A stretch of DNA of 64,000 bases, from NCBI GenBank assembly GCA_016713925.1, contig JADJOH010000008.1:1114940-1178939 (forward strand), written 5' to 3'. The DNA is from Bacteroidota bacterium (GTDB lineage: Bacteria; Bacteroidota; Bacteroidia; AKYH767-A; OLB10). The notes under the pieces were generated by a model. That model saw only the letters and a program-made list of their open reading frames with translations. It was not told the origin of the DNA and made no database searches. Shown one piece after another: positions 27,783 through 35,819 of the stretch (the stretch's first letter is position 1; every line of letters begins with the position of its first letter). The translations under genes and the position numbers were made by a program.

Positions 27783-29030
27783 ATGTTGATTTTAAGATTG
27801 ATCAGAGAGAGTATCATCATGGCATGGCATGCGTTGGTTGTAAATAAACTGCGTACGTTTTTATCATTGCTGGGTGTGACGATCGGCATCTTTGCAATTA
27901 TCACGGTCTTCACCGCCGTGGATAGCATGGAAAATAGTGTGAAGGGAAGCGTAGAAAAATTAGGAAATAATACCGTTTATGTGCAGAAATGGCCATGGGC
28001 TTTTGGTGGCGACTACCCCTGGTGGAAGTACTGGCAACGCCCGCTTCCCACCATCGATGAGTTGACGCAATTAAAGGATCGCTCTCAGCTGGCAGAGAAT
28101 ATGGCGTTTATGGCTTTTTTAAATGGCCAGACTTTAAAGTGGGAAGGGAATGTGGTGGAGAATTGTGATGTCAGCCTGGTGAGTCATGATTATGAAAAAA
28201 TTTCAGGATTTGATTTGTACGATGGCCGGTATTTTACGGAAGCGGAATCGAATGGCGGTTATCCGGTGGCGTTAGTGGGCTTTGAAGTGGCTGCCAATTT
28301 ATATCCTTCTATTTCTGCATTGGATAAACCGATCACCGTGAAGGGGCGCAAAGCTAAAATTGTAGGCGTGTTTGCCAAAGAAGGCGAGAGTATGATCGGG
28401 AATAGTCATGATAAATCAGTAGTGCTTCCCGTGAATTATGGCCGTAAGTTTATTGATATCCGCACCGATCGCTCCGGACCGATGATCATGGTGAAAGCAA
28501 AACCGAATGTGACCAACGCGGAACTTATCGACGAATTGAAAGGGCATATGCGGGCGATCCGACGATTGCGTCCCGTAGAAGAAGATGATTTTGCATTGAA
28601 TGAAACGAAATTGCTTTCCGCTCAGGTGGGTCAGTTGTTTGATGTGATTTCATTGGTGGGTGGAATCATTGGGGGCTTTAGTATTCTCGTGGGTGGTTTT
28701 GGTATTGCTAATATTATGTTTGTATCAGTGCGGGAACGGACTCCCATCATCGGTATTCAAAAATCACTGGGAGCTAAAAACTATTTTATACTCGTTCAGT
28801 ACCTCACTGAAGCTGTTATCCTTTGCCTCTTCGGCGGCGTGCTGGGTCTGCTGCTGGTGTACTTCGTGACCCTCCTGGCAAGTGGCTCCGGTTTTGAGAT
28901 GTCATTGTCATTGAAGAATGTGATAATGGGATTGAGCGTCTCTGCTATCATCGGAGTCATCAGCGGATTATTTCCCGCCGCTTCTGCTTCTCGTCTCGAT
29001 CCGGTGGAAGCCATACGGGCGAATGGGTAG
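27783..29030 (+). CDS. ABC transporter permease (MacB/FtsX type)
   Basis: The 415 residues have the classic layout: an N-terminal 'ALVVNKLRTFLSLLGVTIGIFAIITVFTAVDSM' helix region, a periplasmic MacB core domain (about 50-270), then three C-terminal FtsX helices starting 'LVGGIIGGFSILVGGFGIANIMFVSVRERTPIIGIQKSLGA'. Such permeases, driven by a MacB-type ATPase, move lipoproteins, peptides or antibiotics by mechanotransmission. No ATPase is adjacent; the one at 7119-7829 is the right subtype. The ending 'FPAASASRLDPVEAIRANG' is complete. Confidence 0.93.
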   Translation: MLILRLIRESIIMAWHALVVNKLRTFLSLLGVTIGIFAIITVFTAVDSMENSVKGSVEKLGNNTVYVQKWPWAFGGDYPWWKYWQRPLPTIDELTQLKDRSQLAENMAFMAFLNGQTLKWEGNVVENCDVSLVSHDYEKISGFDLYDGRYFTEAESNGGYPVALVGFEVAANLYPSISALDKPITVKGRKAKIVGVFAKEGESMIGNSHDKSVVLPVNYGRKFIDIRTDRSGPMIMVKAKPNVTNAELIDELKGHMRAIRRLRPVEEDDFALNETKLLSAQVGQLFDVISLVGGIIGGFSILVGGFGIANIMFVSVRERTPIIGIQKSLGAKNYFILVQYLTEAVILCLFGGVLGLLLVYFVTLLASGSGFEMSLSLKNVIMGLSVSAIIGVISGLFPAASASRLDPVEAIRANG

Positions 29031-29257
29031 AGTAGTGTTTCTATTAATAGCAATAGATTTCTACCAATGAAAAATGGCGGGATTTTTAATCTCCCCTGAT
29101 GCATTTAACCTTAACTAATATTCCTTAGTTCCACAGAAAAAACAGATGGTTTTACTAGTATTAGAAAATCAGTATGATGCTGTAAATTAGAAGTGTCTTA
29201 TGGTATAACACGCTTGATAAGTCTTACCTGAGACCTGATATGAGCTCTTCGATGTAC

Positions 29258-29396
29258 AAGCCCTGTAGGGGCGGTATCTCTGTAAATAAGAATATCATCT
29301 TCTCCCCCTATGCCGGCAGCCGACCTTGGTCGGCTGCCGGCGGTTGAAAGGAAAGGCGAGTTTGTCGGTTACAGAGATACCGCCCCTACAGGGCTT
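29258..29396. repeat. Nested perfect inverted repeat (28-bp outer, 14-bp inner arms)
   Basis: The outer arms 29258-29285 and 29369-29396 are perfect 28-bp reverse complements, starting AAGCCCTGTAGGGGCGG. Inside, 29312-29325 and 29328-29341 are perfect 14-bp arms (GCCGGCAGCCGACC) around TT. The element resembles a small non-autonomous hairpin element; no transposase or clear target duplication is seen. Confidence 0.85.
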
Positions 29397-29526
29397 ATGA
29401 CGAAGAAATAATCATCTTCACTCCGACGTTATTTCTTTTCTTTTTTTTTGCACAAAATTTTCTCTTGAAATTAGCCTTCTAACTCCAGTGCTTAAATCAG
29501 GAACAATCGCATAAGATTTCTATCCA

Positions 29527-29555
29527 TAAAAAAAGGGGAGATGTTTAGTCTCCCC
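29527..29555 (-). terminator. Rho-independent terminator of the FG-GAP/UnbV gene
   Basis: On the minus strand GGGGAGA and TCTCCCC (29549-29555 and 29535-29541) form a 7-bp stem with a 7-nt loop, followed by a run of at least seven T. It lies 25 bp after the stop. Confidence 0.85.
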
Positions 29556-29580
29556 TGATGTTTTTAACCTTAACTACTAT

Positions 29581-32430
29581 TTAGTACTTAATCAATTTTT
29601 GCTGGTAACGATTTCCGGATTTCATTAACTCAACCGTATAGACTCCCGGTTGTAATCCGGATAGCGATAACGTGTTTTGCAAATTGTTGAACGTATTGTT
29701 GGACACCCTTCTTCCTGTTGCATCATATAGGTTGACAAGTACCTCTCCCGGCTGCTGGAGATGGATGTTGAGGATTTCGTTCGCAGGATTCGGGAAGAGT
29801 TGAATGCCTGAGGCATCAATACTCTGCAGACCTGTAGTGCTGATATCAACCGTCACCTGAACTTTGTTACTGGTGCAGGTTAATCCGGTCTTCTCTACAC
29901 TGATGTCGTAGAAGTAGTAATAATACTGACCTCCGAAATTATTGCCGGTTAAATTAATCGCATCGGGAATGGAATAGGGATAACTCACACCAACTGAATT
30001 TCTTTTCAGTCGTGGTGAAATATTTCCCCAACCCGGGATGGCCTGATTGAAAGTGGCATCCGTAGTTAAATAATAGTCTGTACCCGGACTTAATACGAAA
30101 TCTAATGTAATCACCTGAGAATCCGGAGCAATGGTTACATCCATAAATTGCAGTAAACTATCCGCGCTGTTTCTTAATTCTATTCTGCGCAAGCCCGGAG
30201 TATCAGTATACACTTTAGCCGTTTTAAGTGTGCAGGGTTTAATCACATCAAAGAACATGCGTGCATTGGTCGTGTTCGCACTGAATTGGGTATTGCCTGA
30301 TGGTACAAATAATCCTGTATTAAATGTTCCGGCATTATATTTTTCAGAGTTGTCTACCCAGTAGTTTGTTTGTGCAGTAAGTACGGGTGTGGTAAAAGTG
30401 GGTCCTGTAAAAATAGGTGTAGTTGCATTCAATGAATCATACCAGTTGATCACCGTTCCTGTTGCATTTAATGTGGCTGATCCGGGACCTTGTATTGTCA
30501 CATTATTGGTTGTTGGGTCAGGTACTACATGTACAGTCACAGAAATGGGCGTAGAGGTAAATTGCGCACAGAATCCCTGTATGGTTAATGTGTAGACACC
30601 GGTTTGTGTAATAGTAGTAAACGGCGTGAAGTCACCATTTGACCAGGTAAAACTACTTGCACCATAGGTTTGTGATTGCAAAGTTATTGAACTGCCATTG
30701 CAAAATTCTGTTTCACCGGTGGCTGTAATTACAGGTGTTTGATCAGGATCCTGTTCAATGATAAATGTAGGGGAGATGGCTTTACAATTATTTCCTGCTG
30801 CGCTGACTTCTACATTATATTCACCACCTGCTGTAATGTTTAGCGTTTGTAACGTGCTTCCATCATTCCATAAATAACCTAAACCGGCAGTAGTGGCGGT
30901 AAGCGTTTCTGTAGTCCCTGTGCAAATTACATTGTTTGTCTGACTATAAGTGACACTTGCTACAGGAGAAACACAATCATTTTCAATGATCGTCATGAAC
31001 TGATCCACTTGTGGATTAATTACTGTTGTCGTAATTCCGCTGGGGAACTTTACTACAATGGAATCAATGGTGGTAGAAGTGCCAAGACCGAAATGTAACA
31101 TGGCTGTATTTGTTGTTCCATAGTTATCACCGGCTCTTACTTCGCGAATCTGTGTTCCCCATGATCCATAAATTAATGCTCTGGCTCCGATAGCACCTTT
31201 ATTACTGATCGTGCCAAGTAAATTGATGGTAATAAAATGATTGTTGTTGCGGGTGTTGTTCATCCATAACACATCATCAATATTAGAAGGATTGTTGTAG
31301 GCATCCCCATAGCTGGTGTACAGGTCAATTAATCCATCGTGATTTAAATCTCCGGTTGCAAAAGAAAGCATGTCATTGGTATTAAACAGCCCTTCGATTT
31401 TTGTAAATGTTTTATTTCCGTTATTGTGGAAATAGCGGTTAGAGGAACCGGCAATAAGTAAATCTACAAATCCATCGTTGTCAAAATCCTCCATCGTGCT
31501 TTCAACAGGAGTGATATCAGAAACATTAAAACCACTATTGGCAGTAATGTCGGTATAATGTCCGGTACCGTCATTTTCAAGAATCTGACTGGCATGATCG
31601 TGATTGGTGACTAATAAATCTAAATCACCATCATTGTCAATATCTCCGAAGGAAGCTGTCCAGGTTTGCCAGCCGACATTGATATTATACGCAGCGGCAT
31701 CTTCTGTAAAGTTATTATTGCCGTCATTGACAAACATGACATTGATCCTTCTGCCATCAGCAGGATTTGTTACACCCTGCTTGCACTTGGCAATGTATAA
31801 ATCAAGGTCGCCGTCGTTATCAAAATCAGTCCAGACACTGCCATAGTTTCCGCTATCATCTGTTCCGGTGACATCAAAATTTATTGTAGTGAATGATTCA
31901 ACTAAGGTACCTGTTCCATTGTTGATGTAAACATGACTCATGGCATTGTCATCACAAACGAAAAGATCAACCCATCCGTTGTTGTCGAAGTCAGCGAAGG
32001 TCATGTTTTGTACAAAGAAACTGGAGTTGGGTATGCTGACAAGTGTAGCGGTAGTTCCGGTGTTATCTGTCATTAATATCCGCACAGCCGGTCCATAAGC
32101 ACCTGCCGCTACATCCATAAATCCATTGTGATCTAAATCGGCAACAGCCATACCCCATGCCCAGCCTGCGGATGAACTAAAGGTTCCGAGATAAATGGTT
32201 TGAAATTGATTGTTGGTGCGCTGCACGTCTACATAGCAGATTCTGCCATCGTCCAGGCGGATAATGTCGTCAAGTCCATCAAAATTCCAGTCAACTACAG
32301 CCAGACAATTACCACTTTTTATGGTGCCATTGGTCAGCTTGACATTTTGATTCTTGAATGTAACCTGAGCATTGATACCTGTGGATATCAATAGTGAAGT
32401 TACAAAGAGGAGTGAATAGAGTTTTTTCAT
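29581..32430 (-). CDS. Secreted FG-GAP/ASPIC-UnbV protein with T9SS sorting domain
   Basis: A 949-residue cargo-type protein. After a signal peptide (1-21) come about seven FG-GAP/VCBS repeats with the calcium-loop pattern D-x-D-x-D-G-x-x-D, for example 'DFDNDGDLDLYIAK' and 'DIDNDGDLDLLVTNHD', which build a beta-propeller. Residues about 395-480 are an ASPIC/UnbV domain ('NKGAIGARALIYGSWGTQIREVRAGDNYGTTN', 'LHFGLGTSTTIDSIVVKFPSG'). Two Ig/PKD-like segments follow, then a type A T9SS sorting domain ('LFPNPANEILNIHL', 'LQPGVYTVELMKSGNRYQQKLIKY'). It is probably co-transcribed with the upstream five-heme cytochrome gene (29 bp gap), suggesting a surface redox or binding role (inference). Confidence 0.9.
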   Translation of the reverse strand: MKKLYSLLFVTSLLISTGINAQVTFKNQNVKLTNGTIKSGNCLAVVDWNFDGLDDIIRLDDGRICYVDVQRTNNQFQTIYLGTFSSSAGWAWGMAVADLDHNGFMDVAAGAYGPAVRILMTDNTGTTATLVSIPNSSFFVQNMTFADFDNNGWVDLFVCDDNAMSHVYINNGTGTLVESFTTINFDVTGTDDSGNYGSVWTDFDNDGDLDLYIAKCKQGVTNPADGRRINVMFVNDGNNNFTEDAAAYNINVGWQTWTASFGDIDNDGDLDLLVTNHDHASQILENDGTGHYTDITANSGFNVSDITPVESTMEDFDNDGFVDLLIAGSSNRYFHNNGNKTFTKIEGLFNTNDMLSFATGDLNHDGLIDLYTSYGDAYNNPSNIDDVLWMNNTRNNNHFITINLLGTISNKGAIGARALIYGSWGTQIREVRAGDNYGTTNTAMLHFGLGTSTTIDSIVVKFPSGITTTVINPQVDQFMTIIENDCVSPVASVTYSQTNNVICTGTTETLTATTAGLGYLWNDGSTLQTLNITAGGEYNVEVSAAGNNCKAISPTFIIEQDPDQTPVITATGETEFCNGSSITLQSQTYGASSFTWSNGDFTPFTTITQTGVYTLTIQGFCAQFTSTPISVTVHVVPDPTTNNVTIQGPGSATLNATGTVINWYDSLNATTPIFTGPTFTTPVLTAQTNYWVDNSEKYNAGTFNTGLFVPSGNTQFSANTTNARMFFDVIKPCTLKTAKVYTDTPGLRRIELRNSADSLLQFMDVTIAPDSQVITLDFVLSPGTDYYLTTDATFNQAIPGWGNISPRLKRNSVGVSYPYSIPDAINLTGNNFGGQYYYYFYDISVEKTGLTCTSNKVQVTVDISTTGLQSIDASGIQLFPNPANEILNIHLQQPGEVLVNLYDATGRRVSNNTFNNLQNTLSLSGLQPGVYTVELMKSGNRYQQKLIKY

Positions 32431-32459
32431 TTAAGGAGTATATTGTTTCGGATTTCTGT

Positions 32460-33794
32460 TTAATATTTGATTACTTTTTTCAGGGTTTTTTCATTGCCTT
32501 TTCTGAAGACAAGATAATAAATACCCGGCTGGTCAGGGAGTGTCAAGTTAAACCTTTTTGTTGAGTTCCTGAAGGGAGCCAATACTCTTTCTCCATTTGC
32601 TTTAAAGCATTCTATTTCAACGTTTAAGGTGGATGATTCAATATGGACAATGCCGTCTTTCGTTGGATTTGGCCAGATCTTTATCGCTGCAGGAGATGTT
32701 GTGGAAGCAATACCTACCGGAATGTTAATATTGTTTAACGTATCGGATGCAATTAAGATGGGGTTTTTATTGGCATTGGCATACATGTTCAGAAAAGTAT
32801 CGATTTCTGCCGAGCTGAATTGCTGCATCTCTGAAAGAAAGGCCGGTGGTAAGGTCTGGTAATACACATTGGCATAAACCGTAAGGTCGCCGATATATCC
32901 ATCTAAAGGAACATGATAATGCACGATATCAGCACCACTACCTTCGATTCCTGAAATTTTATTGAAGTCGGAATCAAATTCTGCGTCACCCACAATTTTG
33001 CAGGTATCGTATACAGGATGTAAGGTGGTGAAGCCCAAAGGTGGAAGTCGATTGTCTTTGAGTTGTACGGCCGCTCTTTCTAAAACCGTTGTCCGGTCGC
33101 CATTTACATCTCCCATCACCATTTCATAAACCTGCGTACGGCTGCTGCTCCTGATCACATCATGATGCGGCTCCAGTATGGTGTCAATATTGGCCACTTC
33201 AAAATTACTGTCGAATATTCCTGAAGAAAATAAAGTGTCTCCATTTGCTTTCAATACGATGAATTGAAGAACGGCTCTTCTGGAGGGATATCCACTCGGA
33301 AATTTATGTCCGGCTTTATTGAGTAGGCTGATGTTAAAATAAGCCGTGTCTCCTACAGCAGAGTCATAGGTTGAAACAAGGTCGAGCGTTTGCTCTCGTA
33401 ACAAAGTGGTATTTGCTTTGAGTGTGGAATCGAAATTTTTATCAGGTGCAGTTACTCCCAGACTGATTTTATTGTCTTTTATCAATTGAACCATGAACGT
33501 ATTGGCTCCTGCAAAAGTGTGGAGGTTAAATGGCGTTCTTCCCAACAATGAAACGTATCCGTTCGCGATCTTTATCGGATCTTCAATTTTGGGCATATGG
33601 CAAGTCTGACAGGTCATTTGCTGTCCTGTGGGATAATCAGAATTAAGATACTCATGATACGTGGCCTGCTCTACAAAACTACCTCCGGTTGGAGTTCCGG
33701 TGAGATCCACTGTATTTGAAATTAAAGTGTGACAGGGAGAACAGGATTTGCTCTCTGATAAATGGAGGACCGTAAGAAGGCAATAGCGAAACAT
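32460..33794 (-). CDS. Multiheme cytochrome c with T9SS domain, C-terminal part (frameshifted gene)
   Basis: This 444-residue piece has two C-x-x-C-H heme sites, 'CSPCH' and 'CQTCH', followed by 'HTFAGANTFMVQLIKD', a beta-rich domain ('GHKFPSGYPSRRAVLQFIV', as in extracellular multiheme cytochromes) and a T9SS sorting domain ('IWPNPTKDGIVHIES', 'LPDQPGIYYLVFRKGNEKTLKKVIKY'). Its first ten or so residues are an artefact of the frame change near 33764-33769, where one extra base separates it from the N-terminal part. With that part it makes a five-heme cytochrome of about 660 residues. Confidence 0.86.
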   Translation of the reverse strand: MFRYCLLTVLHLSESKSCSPCHTLISNTVDLTGTPTGGSFVEQATYHEYLNSDYPTGQQMTCQTCHMPKIEDPIKIANGYVSLLGRTPFNLHTFAGANTFMVQLIKDNKISLGVTAPDKNFDSTLKANTTLLREQTLDLVSTYDSAVGDTAYFNISLLNKAGHKFPSGYPSRRAVLQFIVLKANGDTLFSSGIFDSNFEVANIDTILEPHHDVIRSSSRTQVYEMVMGDVNGDRTTVLERAAVQLKDNRLPPLGFTTLHPVYDTCKIVGDAEFDSDFNKISGIEGSGADIVHYHVPLDGYIGDLTVYANVYYQTLPPAFLSEMQQFSSAEIDTFLNMYANANKNPILIASDTLNNINIPVGIASTTSPAAIKIWPNPTKDGIVHIESSTLNVEIECFKANGERVLAPFRNSTKRFNLTLPDQPGIYYLVFRKGNEKTLKKVIKY

Positions 33795-34407
33795 ACAATT
33801 GCATAGGCCCGATAAATGGACCCGGAAACGGACCGTAAACTACGCGATTGGTATCGTAAGGAATCTGTCCTGTAAACAAAACACCAAGACTGGAAGAATC
33901 TTTTATTCCATGGCAACTATGACAGGAAACTCCCGATTGCCCGAGCGAGTCAATCGCAAGATCAGCCAGCGTATAGTGAGGTTGTCCTTTGTAGAAAGCC
34001 GTGTAATGTCCGAGTGGGGCATGGCATTTCGTGCATAAATTTTGAAGCTCATTCGCATGCGAGGGATTCACCAATACTTCGTGACTCACCTTAGCTCTCC
34101 AGAAGGGATCAACAGCCGCAAGTCCCATCATGGAAGTTTCCCAATCGTCATAGAGATTTACATCCATTCCGTTGAGGTCCACATTGGCTGCTCCAAGAGA
34201 ATCAAACCCATGGCAGCCCTTGCAATTTTGTGGAAGTGAAAAATACTCTCCCGAATCAAGTGGGGTTTGCATATAGGATTTGAAAAAGGATATTTCTTCT
34301 GGTGAATGAAAGGGGTTACTCGTTTTTCCCGGAAACGAAAAACGTAGAAGAATTACGACGACAAGCAGGGCCGTGAGGTATGGAATTTTCTTTTTCATGT
34401 TGGTCAC
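33679..34407 (-). CDS. Multiheme cytochrome c, N-terminal part (frameshifted gene)
   Basis: The piece has a signal/anchor helix (about 8-23) and three heme sites: 'CKGCH', 'CTKCH' and 'CHSCH'. The correct protein leaves this frame after 'LYVSLLPSYG' (removing one C restores 'YGPHLSESKSCSPCHTL'), so the last 25 or so residues listed are false. The combined product is a periplasmic or, given its T9SS domain, surface-exposed five-heme c-type cytochrome, likely an electron carrier. The start is a GTG at 34407; the ATG at 34398 is equally plausible. Confidence 0.86.
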   Translation of the reverse strand: MTNMKKKIPYLTALLVVVILLRFSFPGKTSNPFHSPEEISFFKSYMQTPLDSGEYFSLPQNCKGCHGFDSLGAANVDLNGMDVNLYDDWETSMMGLAAVDPFWRAKVSHEVLVNPSHANELQNLCTKCHAPLGHYTAFYKGQPHYTLADLAIDSLGQSGVSCHSCHGIKDSSSLGVLFTGQIPYDTNRVVYGPFPGPFIGPMQLYVSLLPSYGPPFIREQILFSLSHFNFKYSGSHRNSNRR

Positions 34408-34626
34408 TCTGAAAATATACGAATTTGCGATCGCTTTCGTTACAGATTTTCGGGAAAATTAAGGAAAACTATTTACAGAAGTCACTCTTTTCGTTAAAAG
34501 ATTACAGGAATAAAAAAAGTTTTAAAAATGGGCACTTCCGACGCTGAAGAACAATGTTGTAACGTCTGTTTTTAACAGGTCCTTAAACTGAGTAAATAGG
34601 GTGGAAATTGATCAAAAACCGACAAC

Positions 34627-35673
34627 TTATTTCCAGACTTTCCAATTATAAGAATGGATATCCTTTAAGCTATGTGCCAAAAGGTCAATACAGCATTGAA
34701 TATCACTTTTATCTGCCATTTCTATGGCCTGATGAATATGTCGGGTAGGAATGCTGATAGCACCGGCAATAGCTCCGGTTTTTCCATTGCGCTGAAGTCC
34801 TGCTGTATCAGTGCCCCCGGCAGGCAAAATCTCCGATTGCCATTTGATTTTATGCTTGTCGGCGGTTTTTCTTAAGAAATCCACCATTCGGGTATCACAA
34901 ATGGTGCTGGAATCCATAATTTTTATGCCGGCTCCTTTGCCCAATTCCGTCACCATTTCCTGCGGACGTGCTCCGGGAGTATCAAAGGCGATGGTGGTGT
35001 CGAGGTTGATGCCGAAATCAGGCTCAATATGATGTGCGGCCACCGATGCGCCCCGCAATCCGACCTCTTCCTGGACCGTGAAACTGGCATAGAAATCATA
35101 GGGAATATTCCCCTTCAGCTTCCTCAATGCTTCTATCAATATAAAAACAGAAACGCGGTTGTCAATGGATTTGCAGTTGACGCAATTTCCCATTTCAATC
35201 AATTCCCGCTGGCGGGTGACCGGATCTCCAACAGAAATGATCTTGTTCACTTTCGCTTTTGGGAGTCCGAGGTCAATAAAATAATCCTGTATTTGTGGTG
35301 CTTTGTTTCGTTCTTCCGGCGTCATTAAATGTATCGGTTTGGATCCCATGACTCCAACCACATCTTCCTTCCCATGTACGATGACGCGTTGAGCTGTCAA
35401 TGTTTTTGGATCGAATCCACCTAATGTATGAAAGCGTAGAAAGCCCTTGTCATCAATATGAGTCACGATAAAACCAATCTCATCCATATGTGCCGCCGCC
35501 ATCACTTTGGTGCGGTCCTTTCCTCTGCGGATAGCCGTCAGATTGCCCATCTTGTCGATGCTCACTTCATCTGCAAGTGACTTTACTTCTTTTTGTACGA
35601 TTTCACGAATACGGTTTTCATGCCCCGGTGCGCCCGGTGTTTCGCAAATAAGTTTTAGAAGAGAAAGATTCAT
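34627..35673 (-). CDS. M42 family metallopeptidase (glutamyl aminopeptidase-like)
   Basis: A 348-residue di-zinc aminopeptidase of the tetrahedral TET type. Metal ligands are visible as H in 'AAHMDEIGFIV' (about 67), D in 'CKSIDNRVSV', E in 'TVQEEVGLRG' (catalytic base plus ligand), D in 'NLDTTIAFDTPG' and H in 'IPTRHIHQAIEM'. The length fits the family, and it should be a cytoplasmic enzyme trimming peptides from their N-terminus. Neither neighbour is related; it is probably a single gene. Confidence 0.94.
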   Translation of the reverse strand: MNLSLLKLICETPGAPGHENRIREIVQKEVKSLADEVSIDKMGNLTAIRRGKDRTKVMAAAHMDEIGFIVTHIDDKGFLRFHTLGGFDPKTLTAQRVIVHGKEDVVGVMGSKPIHLMTPEERNKAPQIQDYFIDLGLPKAKVNKIISVGDPVTRQRELIEMGNCVNCKSIDNRVSVFILIEALRKLKGNIPYDFYASFTVQEEVGLRGASVAAHHIEPDFGINLDTTIAFDTPGARPQEMVTELGKGAGIKIMDSSTICDTRMVDFLRKTADKHKIKWQSEILPAGGTDTAGLQRNGKTGAIAGAISIPTRHIHQAIEMADKSDIQCCIDLLAHSLKDIHSYNWKVWK

Positions 35674-35819
35674 AGTGTTAAATTAGAGAGGACTAAGGTA
35701 TATTTTATTCTTAAACCCGGAAAGGGGAGTCCTCTTTTTTTATTAAGAAACAGGTATACAAGGGAATGGAACAGGATGAACAACCGGGCACAATAAGTCA
35801 TCTAAAATTGCCAGGACAG

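Larger units (their letters stand above)
29031..29580. other. Intergenic region with hairpins and duplicated terminator-like segment
   Basis: No gene is visible in these 550 bp. It contains a nested inverted repeat (29258-29396), a terminator for the leftward UnbV-like gene (29527-29555), and at 29065-29118 a second, decayed copy of that same terminator segment (shared TCTCCCCTGATG and TTTAACCTTAACTA). The remainder is A/T-rich. Confidence 0.6.

Noticed and set aside
25110..34407. Enediyne biosynthesis cluster
   Set aside because: Only UnbU/UnbV-like families are present; there is no polyketide synthase or other enediyne core gene.
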